Source of the DNA: Jacaranda mimosifolia
Taxonomy: Eukaryota > Streptophyta > Magnoliopsida > Lamiales > Bignoniaceae
Direction: 5' to 3'
Length of the DNA stretch: 64,000 nucleotides
Assembly: GCA_018894105.1 (NCBI GenBank)
Contig: CM032117.1
Location: forward strand, 51,680,503 to 51,744,502
Both the position numbers and the translations under genes were made by a program. Positions 13,010 through 24,100 of the stretch are shown here, one piece after another. The notes under the pieces were generated by a model. It did not search any database, was not told where the DNA came from, and saw only the letters and a list, made by a program, of their open reading frames with translations. Positions within the stretch are counted from its first letter, which is position 1, and each line of letters begins with the position of its first letter.

Positions 13010-14173
13010 AAATCATCCAAAGGAGTGGCAAGAATAGCACTTGCATCATCATCATCATCATCATCAAAATTAGATCAAATCAAATCGGCATCCCAATTTC
13101 CAACCAAGGTATTTATTAAATCACAAACCTTAGAATCTCTAGGTAAAGTGGACAAAATCGAATAAACTCAAAAAAATAAAGATCTAGTAATCCAAGGATC
13201 ATGAAAAATTTATTATCAATTTTATATCTAATCTCTCACATAAAATAAATTTAGAATCCCAAATACTCTTCCAAGTAAATGAAGAAGTGGAACCTTTGAC
13301 AGCATCAAAAAGGGAAGAATGAGGATAATACCTTGCTTCGAACAATCTGCTTAAAAGTAAATAAGGATGAAAACAATCTGCTTTCCAAATTGAAAGATTG
13401 GAGATCCCAAAAGGCAAGGCCACCATCCTTTTTATTGTTTCCCAAAACATCTCATTTAATCAAATGAATTTTGTGCTTGCCTCTATCACCTCACCAGAAA
13501 TCAGCCATCATAAATTCAATCTCATGAGTTAAAGTTACCAGCAGTTTGAAGCAACTCATAGTGTATGTCGGGATGGCCTGCACAATAGCTTTAAGCAAAG
13601 TTTCCTTACCCACAAAAGATTTCTCACTCCATCCTTGCATCTTGTGCCAGACTTGCTTCCGTATATATGCAAAATTTTTCCTATTTGATTGGCCAATTAA
13701 AGTCGAAAGGCCAAGATATTTATCATGTTTATCCTCATCCTGTATGGCAAGAATTCCCTAAATTTGAGTCCGAATAGCTAAAGGCGTGTTTTTGTTAAAA
13801 ACAACCATGGACTTCTACAAATTAATATGTTCTAGAAGCTAAAGCATAAGTATCAAGGATATTTATAAGAAACCATCTCAATAGCCTGACAAAAAATCAG
13901 AGTGTCATTTGTAAAAAATAAATAAGAGATACTAGGTGCACCCCGAGATATTTGGACTCAATGTAAAAGCACTTCTTACTCCCAATCTTCCAATAGATTC
14001 AATAAACACTCCATACAATCCAAGCAAATCTTGAATATGTTCCATACACCTCACTGATAGTTTTGTTTCCATAAAAAATGAGTTTGGGCTTGTATTATTG
14101 GAGAAGATCTCCAAGCTCCCAAACTAACCAAGAAATGGCCCAATCCTTGGTAGTTCCATGAAAGGCAATTCAT
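13010..14173 (-). pseudogene. LINE ORF2 remnant: endonuclease start fused to reverse-transcriptase 3' half
   Basis: From the ATG at 14173 the minus strand reads MNCLSWNYQGLG, the typical start of a plant LINE apurinic-type endonuclease. After a frame change come METKLS and text resembling the endonuclease N-terminus, to about 13975. It then passes abruptly to SRGAPSISYLFFTNDTLIFC around 13950-13880. This is the LINE RT active-site block with the usual FADD changed to FTND. Thumb-like text (KYLGL, then a QAIPTYTMSCF block) and a zf-RVT-like segment with SSFTWKSIWDSKF follow to about 13200. The central endonuclease and RT fingers are missing, so a large internal deletion occurred. Several stops and frameshifts are present. 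Confidence 0.7.
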
Positions 14174-14212
14174 GGCGACCGGTAGGGCTACAAGGCAGCC
14201 TCCGATGATGAG

Positions 14213-14806
14213 TTAGAAGTAGCAGTAGTGTGCTTCAACCTGAGTTGAGACATTAGCCGCACGAGTGTCAAGTTCTACAGAAGTCATCATAGCAAGTGGG
14301 GGATGTGTATGTCTAGAACGCACTATCAATCGCCTATTGGATGAGGGTCTAGTAGCATACGAAAGTTTTGAAGCACTAGTAGTATGAGGAGAAACCTCAA
14401 TAACAGTTAACGAAACCTCAACAAAGATCATTGCGTTGTGATCATCCAAAGTGTGCACCAGCGGAGGAGTAAAGTAAGACTTTGATTCACCAGCATGCTT
14501 TGTAACATCCAACCGAGAGGTAGATGATGTAATGTATTATCCAATAGTGGATGTTTGATCACTCTGTTATTTGATGAATGAATAGGCATAGAATTAGGCT
14601 GAGATGTTTTATCATATGACTGCCCAAATGATCCAAAAATGGCACTGCCTCGAGGACCCGATGGTTTACAACCATGACTAAAATATATATATATATATAT
14701 ATGCTACAAATAGCCTGATGAGGATGATGTAGATTGATAACCCCAAAGAAAACACGATGGCTTAGCATGCAACCAACTTCCAAATTGGAGTTCAGCATGG
14801 GGATTA
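14213..14806 (-). pseudogene. LINE ORF1 remnant, 3' part
   Basis: This continues the ORF1 reading after the LTR insertion (FGSWLHAKP near 14775-14750). After stops comes a low-complexity Ser/Thr-rich frame at 14512-14213, as expected for the ORF1 C-terminus just upstream of the ORF2 start at 14173. An (AT)n microsatellite interrupts it at about 14682-14702. Assignment of the C-terminal portion rests on position rather than on a recognised domain. Confidence 0.5.
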
Positions 14807-17800
14807 TGTAATGCCCCCACTCGGGATAGTACCTAAGTTGAGGCGCCACTTAATTCAAGCTTAAATTGAACCTACAATTCCATTAATAGTCCATCATCAA
14901 ACATTTCAAGCATATCACAAATAGCAGCAAATTTCAAATTAAACAAACCTGTCATAAGACAATAAATTCAAACCTTAAACAATCCTGTAACATACAACAC
15001 ATATACCAAATACATGCCACAAAATCTCAAATCCAACTTATTAGAAGCAATAGAATTTCAAACTTAACAAACTCGTCAACCAACTAAGTAAATGCCATGA
15101 TTCACATTCTTACATAAAAAATATTTGCATTCCTTAAGTCGACCACATCAACATGATATATCACGACGTCTTGAATCCATACTAAGCAACCAAATAATTC
15201 CATATATACATTCAATACCTGATCTATTACAAAATATTCATGTCTTGCCTGGAGTTCAATCCTTCACTTAGTCCCTATCTGAGAGAATTAAAATAAATGT
15301 GGGTAAGTCCAGAGGACTTAGTAAGGGAGACGAAAATGATAGGATGCGAAAGAAAACCATTGATATATAACAATCAACAAAAAAATTCGGTAATAAGCAA
15401 GACTTTTCAATAGAAACAAAATTCGGTAATAAGCAAGAATTTTTAACATGATCAATAGAGTACATGACACATATGATATCGAAATTAATAGATTGTTGGT
15501 CGTTCCGATGTTATTTCTTCCAGATCAAATTATAATTGTGAGTACCAGTCGGTTACTCCATTGCTCGAACACTCAGCTCGGTGGGTCAACTTGATTATAT
15601 AGCATGGCCAGTCACATGCCAGATCCCGTCAGTCACAGTTTGCTATATCCAGCTAGCTACCTGTAAGTCAGGATCATGATTGGGTACTAGTCATAAGACC
15701 TGTGTCCGTCGGTTCGTTCCACCCACCGTCTTTCGGACCTAGTCCCTGGGCTTAAACCCCCAGTGGCGTCCCTCCAGGTGAAAACCGCCCATGGGTTGAA
15801 AATATATAATGCCAATAGATAAGAATTTAGCCTTTAAAGCAATAAATACAAGTATAACCAAATAAAGTCTAGAAGAGGTCTAGTACTAAAATTCAGATGT
15901 GCTAACGGGGATAGACCCAAGAGGAGCCCCCACTGGACATGCCCTATCAACTAGTATGGCTCTTTACTCCGCCCGACACATGTTTTACAGTACTGACTGA
16001 ACAAGATATTTAAAAGGGTCAAGAGTTTCAATGTTCAATTACCAACAGGGCAGAACAATTTAATAATTTTGCCAACAAGGCAATCAACAATACACTTGAA
16101 CAAACAACATGTTTATAAGAAACTAACAAGTATACTAGCTGGAAAGGCCATTTTAGTATATAAATCCAAGCATTCTGCTAGGATTGGCTTTCAAACAGAG
16201 TTTACAAGTTCAGAGAAATTCACAGAATTCGATTGAAAAACAGTTATTTTCAAGAAAATAAGGAAAAATACCAAATAGTTTCAAATTTAGGAGAACCTCA
16301 TAGGGTTCAATAATCAAGCAACGTTAATCATGACAGATATCAAATCAGCAGAACCTAACGGGTTCAACATTAGATACGGAATAAGCTCATACAAGTGGTA
16401 ACCAATTAGCAGATTCCCTCATAGAGGTAACAATAATGAACGGAATACAATAATCCAATTAATACCAACCCTCACATGGGTTTATCAATAAAATCGATAG
16501 GTACAAGAGTGTTAGATTGGCAGATTCTCACCTTAAAAGTGTCAGAAAGCAACCACAATCAGCAATCTACTGGTCTGTGGGACCTAATCCTTCGTCACCT
16601 ACTAAAGGGATAAGTTCATAATCAAATCTTCTGAATCTTAACTATAAATATAACGAATGTCATTATCAAACTTAAGGGTATTCCAACATAGTCCTAATAA
16701 TTCTTAGGTGTTTAAATAATCCATGGCCTTGTTTCCCAATTGATTTAAAGTTCCGAGTACATAACCTAAACTCGATGTTGACTAAGATTTTTGAATCATA
16801 TTTCTTAATGCACTTAAATATCCTTATCACGTTCCTCAATTACTCCAACTATTCAATCATAATTCTCAAATTCCATGTTACACTCAAATGTTCAAGGTAA
16901 TCACCTATCATAGCCCTTAACTCGACAAGCCAATAAACTAGTTCTTAAAATCTTATTTAAGGTCTCAACAACAATATGATAATTCATCCAAGTCGATTAA
17001 ATTCAATACTATATTAATTACAAGATTAATCTATAACCTTAAACTAAATCGTGATTTAACATTCTTAGTTCATATCACAATTAGACTTCATTCAAAAAGA
17101 ATACAATTACATTCAACAATTCAATCGAATTAAAATTTGATTATTGAAATTTACCCAAATTGGGTCGAACCAAGATCTAATTGCAAGTCGAGAATGACCT
17201 AAACAGGTCTGGAATCTTATTCTGAATAAACTGGTCCAAACCCGCCGCCATCGGCGATGGAGACCGCCACCACCATCAAGCGCGCCTCATCGAGGCGATC
17301 AAAACACCCCAAGCAATTTCCTGATTGTCCACCGTTTGGCCGTCTAATTTAACCCAAAACCACCGAGGAACCTCCATTCGTCGTTGTCGCGCCACCGCAT
17401 CAATTCCTCCGCCACCCGCTGTCGAAATCCCAAATTAACCACACCATCAGACTACCTATCACCTCGCGATCAAAACCCACCTAAACACCGCCATTTTTCA
17501 CTACCGAAAACGGCAGAACCGTCAACCTGCTGTTCATCCGCTGTCAGCTTCAGTTTCCGGCAACATGTTTGGTGGTTTTGTGATGTTTTTATATGGTTGT
17601 ATTTGCTTTGATGGGAGGAAGCCAAATATGGTATTAGTTCCAAGTTTCACGGCCATTCACCAACTGCGATTCGCCGTCGGGAAAGGTTTGGGAAATTTTT
17701 GGAAATTTAAGGAATTTTTGTCCTTCAGGTTATATATATAAATATATTTTTGTTATTTTCAAATTAGCCTCAGAACTTTCTGACCCACCCAATTTCTACC

Positions 17801-18114
17801 CCAAAACTTTTAGACCGCCTTTAGTTTAGCCCTGGACTTCAATTAAGTCCTCCAACTTCTATTTCTTATACATTGACCCCTAACATTCTTAATTTCAGTC
17901 AATTAGATCCAAACTAATTTGTTTTAAAGTCCTCGAGCTCTTACTCCTCTTACATTGACCTCTTAAACTTTACAATTTTAAATAATTAAGTGCTTTTCTT
18001 ATCTGCAATTCAAACCCTCCATTATAATTGTTAAATTCTAGAATTTTAACTAACTCTGATCCAAAATTAATTTTAATCAACTTAAATTGACACTCCAAAA
18101 TTCGGGGTATTACG
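14807..18114 (+). mobile_element. Solo LTR (copy C), 3308 bp, inserted into the LINE
   Basis: It begins TGTAATGCCCC and ends GGGGTATTACG, so the expected terminal CA appears as CG. It is flanked by GATTA at 14802-14806 and 18115-18119, a 5-bp target duplication. The host LINE reading frame resumes across the insertion, which independently confirms both ends. No gag-pol is present, so it is a solo LTR formed by LTR-LTR recombination, or an unusual non-coding element. The segment 16230-18114 parallels copy A at 480-2255. Confidence 0.8.
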
Positions 18115-19031
18115 GATTAAAATCCGAAAGATACTGTTGCCCACAATCATTCATGATATGTCCAATAATGCCACATATATAATAGAAGTTGGGCAGCCTT
18201 TCATGTTGGAATGAAATTGTTGTTTGTATTCCTAAAGAGGTGGCAATTTGGATTAAGCGTGGCAAGGGCTTACATATGTTCAAGCGAACCCGTAATGATA
18301 AACAATCAACAGATGAACTACCGGTAGAATTAACATCTTTCCCTAAGAATTCATCAATCTTATTGCCAATACATTGAGCAATGGCAACTATATGTTTATG
18401 CACTAGAAGACCACGAACCTAAACATAGAAAGCGCTCCAATCCAAATTAACATCGAGGGAGTCCTGATCCGAATGCAATAGGGATAGAATTAACAGACCT
18501 TTATCAAATGACCATGGGCCTCCGTTAATCACGCTATCCTTATCCTGGACATGGGAAAATTCAAAGAGCAAACAGCCTTCGCCTGTCTGTTTCACAACCA
18601 TGCCCTTTCCTAGATTGAAAACCTCGGAAATAGTATGCCGGAACGCATCAAAATTATACGGTTTTTGTGCAGTAAAATCAATGCTTAGAATATGTGAAAG
18701 TCCATGTGTCATCGGATGTCAATTACCACTTACGCATTTGAGTCCCAACTTTGTCCATGACGGCAACATAAACAGCCAAATTTCGAAAGAACAAGAAGTA
18801 AACCGAAACAGACGAAAATAGAACAATGAGAATAAGGCCACTAACAGAATGAAGGAAACAAATAACAAAGGACGAAAAAGACCAAGAAGATAAGCAAGTA
18901 GGAATTGACAAACTTGGTGGGGAAAACATGAACATTAAACTAGACATGAGCATAAGCGTAATCAAGATTGCGTAATCCATGAAAAAATCAAAAAATGCAA
19001 AATTATCAGTAAAATTCGTGAAAACTCCCAA
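18115..19031 (-). pseudogene. LINE ORF1 remnant, 5' part (DUF4283 and CCHC zinc knuckle)
   Basis: The minus strand at 18712-18419 encodes a DUF4283-like segment (GPWSFDKGLLILSLL at its core). It ends at an in-frame stop and continues at 18403-18115 with RVRLNICKPL, then a zinc knuckle YYICGIIGHIMNDC (C-x2-C-x4-H-x4-C). The last codons before the inserted LTR read DFNP. Reading resumes across the insertion at 14806 with an NPHAELQFGSWLHA-type sequence, the segment expected next in this family. Stops at several positions make it non-functional. The role in intact elements is RNA binding. The short ORF at 18723-19031 may be the degenerate N-terminus or a chance frame. Confidence 0.7.
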
Positions 19032-19367
19032 GGAAGGAGGTAGTAACTCCTAGCTAGAGAGAAGATTAATATCCAACCATCATATTTATATACATATATT
19101 TTAAATTACTTTATATGTATTAAATTTAATATTTAATTTTAATTTTTCCCCACTAACCAGATAGAAAAGCAATTTATTTGATATCAACGATAAAAAATCT
19201 CCCCTACTAAAATATAACCAAATATATAAACATTCTTCAAAATATTTTCGAACTATTTCCCAAAATATAAATAAAAAACCATCACATTCCCCACTAACAC
19301 TTTCACATTTTCTAATGCTACTTTCAAAATTATTTTTTCCAAAATATATAACAAAAATATCCATAAA

Positions 19368-19866
19368 TGTTGGAGCACAGCGAAAATAATTTAGGCATGA
19401 GATTTAATTTATCAGGAATCTACAAATCACACTCACAAATTTAATGACAAAATTAATATCCGACAGATAAAAAAATAAAACAGACACAGATTTATGTGGT
19501 TCGGCAAATTCCGCCTACCTCCACTGAAGTTTTCTTTCTTCAATTAAAATAGACCAGTACAAGTCAACCCTTGAATTTAACATGCACAAACTCAAGCCAA
19601 AAAAACCCTTTAAACAACCACTGACATAACTACCAAAGAAATACTCACTCCACCCCTTTGTATTGCCCCACTCGTACTCATAATAACTACCCCATGAGTA
19701 TCATATCATGAGTTCCACAAGTGTCCTCTCTATTAATCAAATAAACGCCTCTATTTATAATAGAAAATTACTTGACTACTTTACCTAGAACTAGGAAACT
19801 CAATACAAGAAGAAGTCCTAATTCTAGTCAAACTTGGTCTCTCGATAACCGAGTCAAATCTCAGCA
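19368..19866 (+). mobile_element. Short solo LTR, 499 bp
   Basis: It starts TGTTGGAGC and ends CTCAGCA, with ATAAA on both sides (19363-19367 and 19867-19871). TG...CA termini plus a 5-bp duplication fit a solo LTR. The internal 'tatgtggttcggcaaattccgcctacctccact' type of phrase (about 19493-19526) is common in LTRs of plant Copia elements. No coding region is present. Confidence 0.6.
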
Positions 19867-19871
19867 ATAAA

Positions 19872-22755
19872 ACATAACCAAAAATTCCCATAGTTTTAAA
19901 GGAAAATAGGGACTCTATATTATTTAGATTCGAAGTTATTCTCAAGACACACATGAGTCGATGCGGTTGTGCAAAATAATATTAGACGTGCTGCTGTGCT
20001 GAAACCATCAACTAGTGGTTATTCTCAAGACATACATGAGTCGATGCGGTTGGCCAACATAGTAGCTCGATCGACCTATTCCCAGAAAATAGATCCTCAA
20101 ACGTAGTACCATCAACTAGCAAGCGAATCCCATATTCATATGTGCATATATGAAATGTTATAATTCAAGAAATTTAATACCATGTGAAACTTGGAACAAA
20201 TTCAGAATCTAACTCTTGAAATATTTATTGCATATAAAAATAAAAATTATTAACGTTAATTGTGTTGACTTATAAAAGATGGTTGGAGATTCATGTCTAG
20301 CAAAGACAAATCACCACCACCGTACAATGAAGATTTCTCTAATTCTTTTTTCTGAACAACAAAATCTCGAGGATAATATTATTGCTGTATAACTCTCACT
20401 GGCATGTCATTTTCTGAAAGAGGACGCGCCATCATGTAAATATTTTTAACAAATTAAGTAGAAATTCTATATTTAAATTACTATATATTTTGAAAATGAT
20501 TTTTGATGAGATCAAAATACATACTGATCAAAATATATAAGGGAAATTTGATACTCATCAACTATCTATTCCACGCACTAGAGCATGCATGTTGAACTCA
20601 TTCTTAATTGGCTGAGATGAAATTTAACCTCTAACTTTTAGTTTTTATTTTTTATTTTTTTTGGATACTTATTCTCACACCTCCAATTCAAAAACAAACC
20701 TTAAAAACTTCCTCAATTTGTAGATTCCTAATCCAGAATGCATAAATTCAGGAAGTTTTAGGATTTATTGTCATATATGTGTTTAATTTCACTGATTGCC
20801 TAATGTATTATTTGATTAAAGTATTATTTGAATTGAATTAATTAGATGCACAGCATCCGTATCACATACAATCATGATTAAAATATTAATCGATTCGAGA
20901 TAGTTAAACTTGAAATATCAAAAAATTACATCTATGGTCAATAGAGCTTTGATTAAATTGAGACCTCGTATTACAACCGATTAACTTCTAGTTTCTCATA
21001 TTGGATATATGAGACAATTTTCTAAATTATGGATGGTATAGATTGAGTCATGCATCATGAATTGAGTTCAAAATACGTTGAATTTTAAATGAATTTGCAT
21101 TCATAGATTAAAAATGAGTTGAGTTGAAAATGGGTTGGATTAAGTTCGAGCAACTCAAACATAAAAAAATTGATTTTTTTTTTTTTTTTGGTCAAATGCA
21201 TTGTTACTCTAATTTGCTAAACTATGGCTTTCTTTTTTATTTTATCGTTTATTAATTAGTTATTATTAAATTATTATTTGTCAATTGTAATCTAATTAAA
21301 TTCAAGTTAAATTGTAATGTAAATATTGTTTTGTATGTTTACAATTTTGGTTTAGAAAATTTTACTTGCCGGTAATATTTAAAATTAGAGAACACTTTTT
21401 TTAATGTAGAATTCGTCTAAATGGGGTTTTGACAAAATTAGGAAAAATAATTTTGAAAAATCAGAGTGATTACTAATATCATCGATTATGACTACCAACA
21501 TGATGGCTTTTGAAAATATCAAATACACTATTGTGAAAATAGCAATCCAAAATATTGCATATACAGTAGTAACTTTTTGTAATTATAAAATGTAATATTT
21601 GCATGTTTTTAAATTTATTTGAATCTCATCTTCTACAATATGATGCTAACAAGGTTATATATTGATTATAGAGTAATATTTATTTATTTCAGTATTAATT
21701 AACACAAATTTAATGCGTCGATCAGATTAATAAATTAATAATAATTAAAATTAAATTAAAAATTATTAATTTATTTATTCAGTTAGATGCAGTTACAACT
21801 TAAAATTATATACAAATTAAAATTAGTTGAGCCTAAGCAAGTCCAACCCACATTAAGCCCAACTCAAACAAAACCCATTAAAAATATTTCAAACGCAAAC
21901 TAGAACAAAATTAATTAGGTTGGATTGGGTTGGATGGGAGTCATAGTATAAAACCTACGTCGCCACTCCTATTATAAACCAATTAATAGGGTAATTTTAT
22001 CCTAAATTACATTAATAACTAGTTGAACATGCACTTAAGAAAGCAATTATCACTTTAAGACAAAATATCACGACTCTCAATTAATACAACTTTTCAATTT
22101 TATGTGTTCTATATATATATATATATATATATATGCATTCTAATTCAGTATCTGTATGGTATATAAATCAGGTTGACAAATTAGGCTGACTGGTGTACAA
22201 GTGCACTGGTAGGGTATAACTATCATTTTTGAATCATTTTGTGCGCTGATGCAATGAGAGTTTATCACTTAAATATTACTCATATAATTAATTAAATCAT
22301 CATCGACTTATTATAATCTTGTACATTATAAATATCTAGATTAGCATTATTAAGTGTGTATCTGATCATTATTACCGGACTAATTATGCATACCAGTGAC
22401 TTTTTGTGCAATGACTGTCTTTAAAAAAAAAAAAAAATTGTCTTTAAAATTTTAAATTATAGAAACTAAAAAACATTCGTTCGTTTATTTATAGGATAAC
22501 CCGTTCTTTAAGAACAAAAATTGAATCATGCATCAATAATATATCTAAAATTTATGGAGTGCAGATATATATCAACTTTCTGTACATGATGTATGTTGTG
22601 AGTGACAAAATAACCATATTATCATAAGTTAAATAGAATAGCAAAAGTACACTGGAGAGAAATAAGATGGAGAAAGACATTGTTGGATTTGGATATCCCC
22701 TTTTAATTTGAGGGCCTTTTAATTCTTTCTTATACTGTCAATATGATTGTAACGC
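19872..22755. other. Intergenic, AT-rich; no gene seen
   Basis: This stretch holds the 83-bp spaced direct repeat (19935-20053), poly-T and (AT)n runs (for example 22110-22134), and otherwise featureless AT-rich DNA. It lies downstream of the bHLH gene. The first few hundred bases below 22755 probably include that gene's 3' UTR, but no polyadenylation site was assigned. Confidence 0.5.
19935..20053. repeat. Direct repeat, 36-bp copies spaced 83 bp apart
   Basis: The GTTATTCTCAAGACA(C/T)ACATG block recurs at 19935 and 20018 with one or two differences. Each copy is associated with an ACCATCAACTAG motif, seen again at about 20107. Confidence 0.8.
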
Positions 22756-24063
22756 CTAGTCACGGTTTGGAAACGGATGCGCCGTCTTTAAGGGAGGGTT
22801 CTCCGCGGACTGGACGGTCAAAACCGACATGTTCGGGGAAGTGGGGCCTCCACCCTCGCCGTTTAGTAGTGGTTTGTTGGTTGTGGTGTTATTGGCGGCA
22901 GGGAAGAGGGGTTTCCTGGAGTGGGAGGTGGTGGCTGTGGAGATAGCGGTGGCGAGGGAAATGGGCATGAGGCAGAGACCCTTGCCTTGAAGATACTGCA
23001 TGGCTGACCCCATGTCCTCCTCCATCAGCTTTGCCACCTGCTGCTCCGTCACCGTCATCCTATCGTTGTTGTTTGATGATGACGCCGTCGGCGTTCCGTT
23101 ACTGTTCCTTCCCTGCAACACAGTCACCACTTACCCACGTTATATTTTTTGAGAAAATTTGTGAATCTCATCAATTTCCAAATTTTCAAGAACTAATGGA
23201 GTTTGGATTTGGAGTTAAGAATATGATCATGCTATATCACAGTCCATTCGTCAGCAATCTAAGGGCAAAAATAATAGAATTGAGATTAAATGCAAATCCA
23301 GCTTCGCTTTTTCTTTATTCCAACTCGAATTTTAAATTCCATTTTTTATTAGTTCGAGACAAACTCAACCAGATTAGCCGAAATTTCTAGCCTAAATGCA
23401 ACACAATTAGGCGGCAAGTGAGTTAGGGAAGTGATAAAGTAAGTATTAATTATGATAACACTATGTTATATAATTAATTAAGTTTGGCTAAACCTTATGT
23501 GGACAAGAATTTTTCATGATTGGCAAAGTGGAGCTTTGACAAAGAAATACGAAAGCATTTTGAAAAAAAAAAAAAAAAAAAGAAAGAAAGCCATGAATTT
23601 TTATGCTTCAGCTTGGCCCACAATCCACGTCATTTGACCAAGTGAGGAAATGAAGAGAAGGAGAAAAGGGTTTTCACTTGTGAGGAAAAGGAGTTTAGAG
23701 GGGGGAGAGGGGAGATGGAATCTGAAAAGGGGGCACGCGTGCTACTTTATGGTTTTGTAGTTTTCTGATGATGCAGAATTTTGAGAGGGACAGCCAGAAA
23801 CTGTGGGGTTGCTCATGTTGGGTTTTCTTCCAGAATTGTTTTCATGCCAAGATTATTCTTCTTTTTTATAGAGGATCATGGCTTTTGATGCGAAGACTAA
23901 CTACTTCATTCTTGGCCAAACTCAAACAACTTTCATTTATTTTAGCACCGGGGACCTGGTAATTCTTTTGCCTTATCACAACTTGTTAAGGGCTTTTCCG
24001 GTTTGCTTACCTAAAAGAGTCAACTGGTTTCACATCCACTCAATAGGCTTATCAGGGATTTTG

Positions 24064-24100
<37 letters not shown>

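Larger units (their letters stand above)
13000..19031 (-). mobile_element. Decayed LINE (L1-like non-LTR retrotransposon), split by an inserted LTR
   Basis: Minus-strand fragments occur in LINE order: ORF1 with a DUF4283-type domain and CCHC knuckle (about 18850 to 18115, resuming at 14806), then an ORF2 endonuclease start at 14173, a reverse-transcriptase block from about 13950, and zf-RVT-like C-terminal text near 13450-13200. The interrupting LTR occupies 14807-18114. Stops and frameshifts are numerous, so it is a dead copy. The 5' limit near 19031 and the 3' limit near 13000 are estimates. No poly-A tail was found. Confidence 0.75.

Noticed and set aside
21930..21975. hAT-like right terminus (reverse complement TAGGAGTGGCG)
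   Set aside because: No partner terminus or 8-bp duplication was found upstream.
23031..23390. 119-codon plus-strand ORF
   Set aside because: It is antisense to the last exon and adjoining intron of the bHLH gene.
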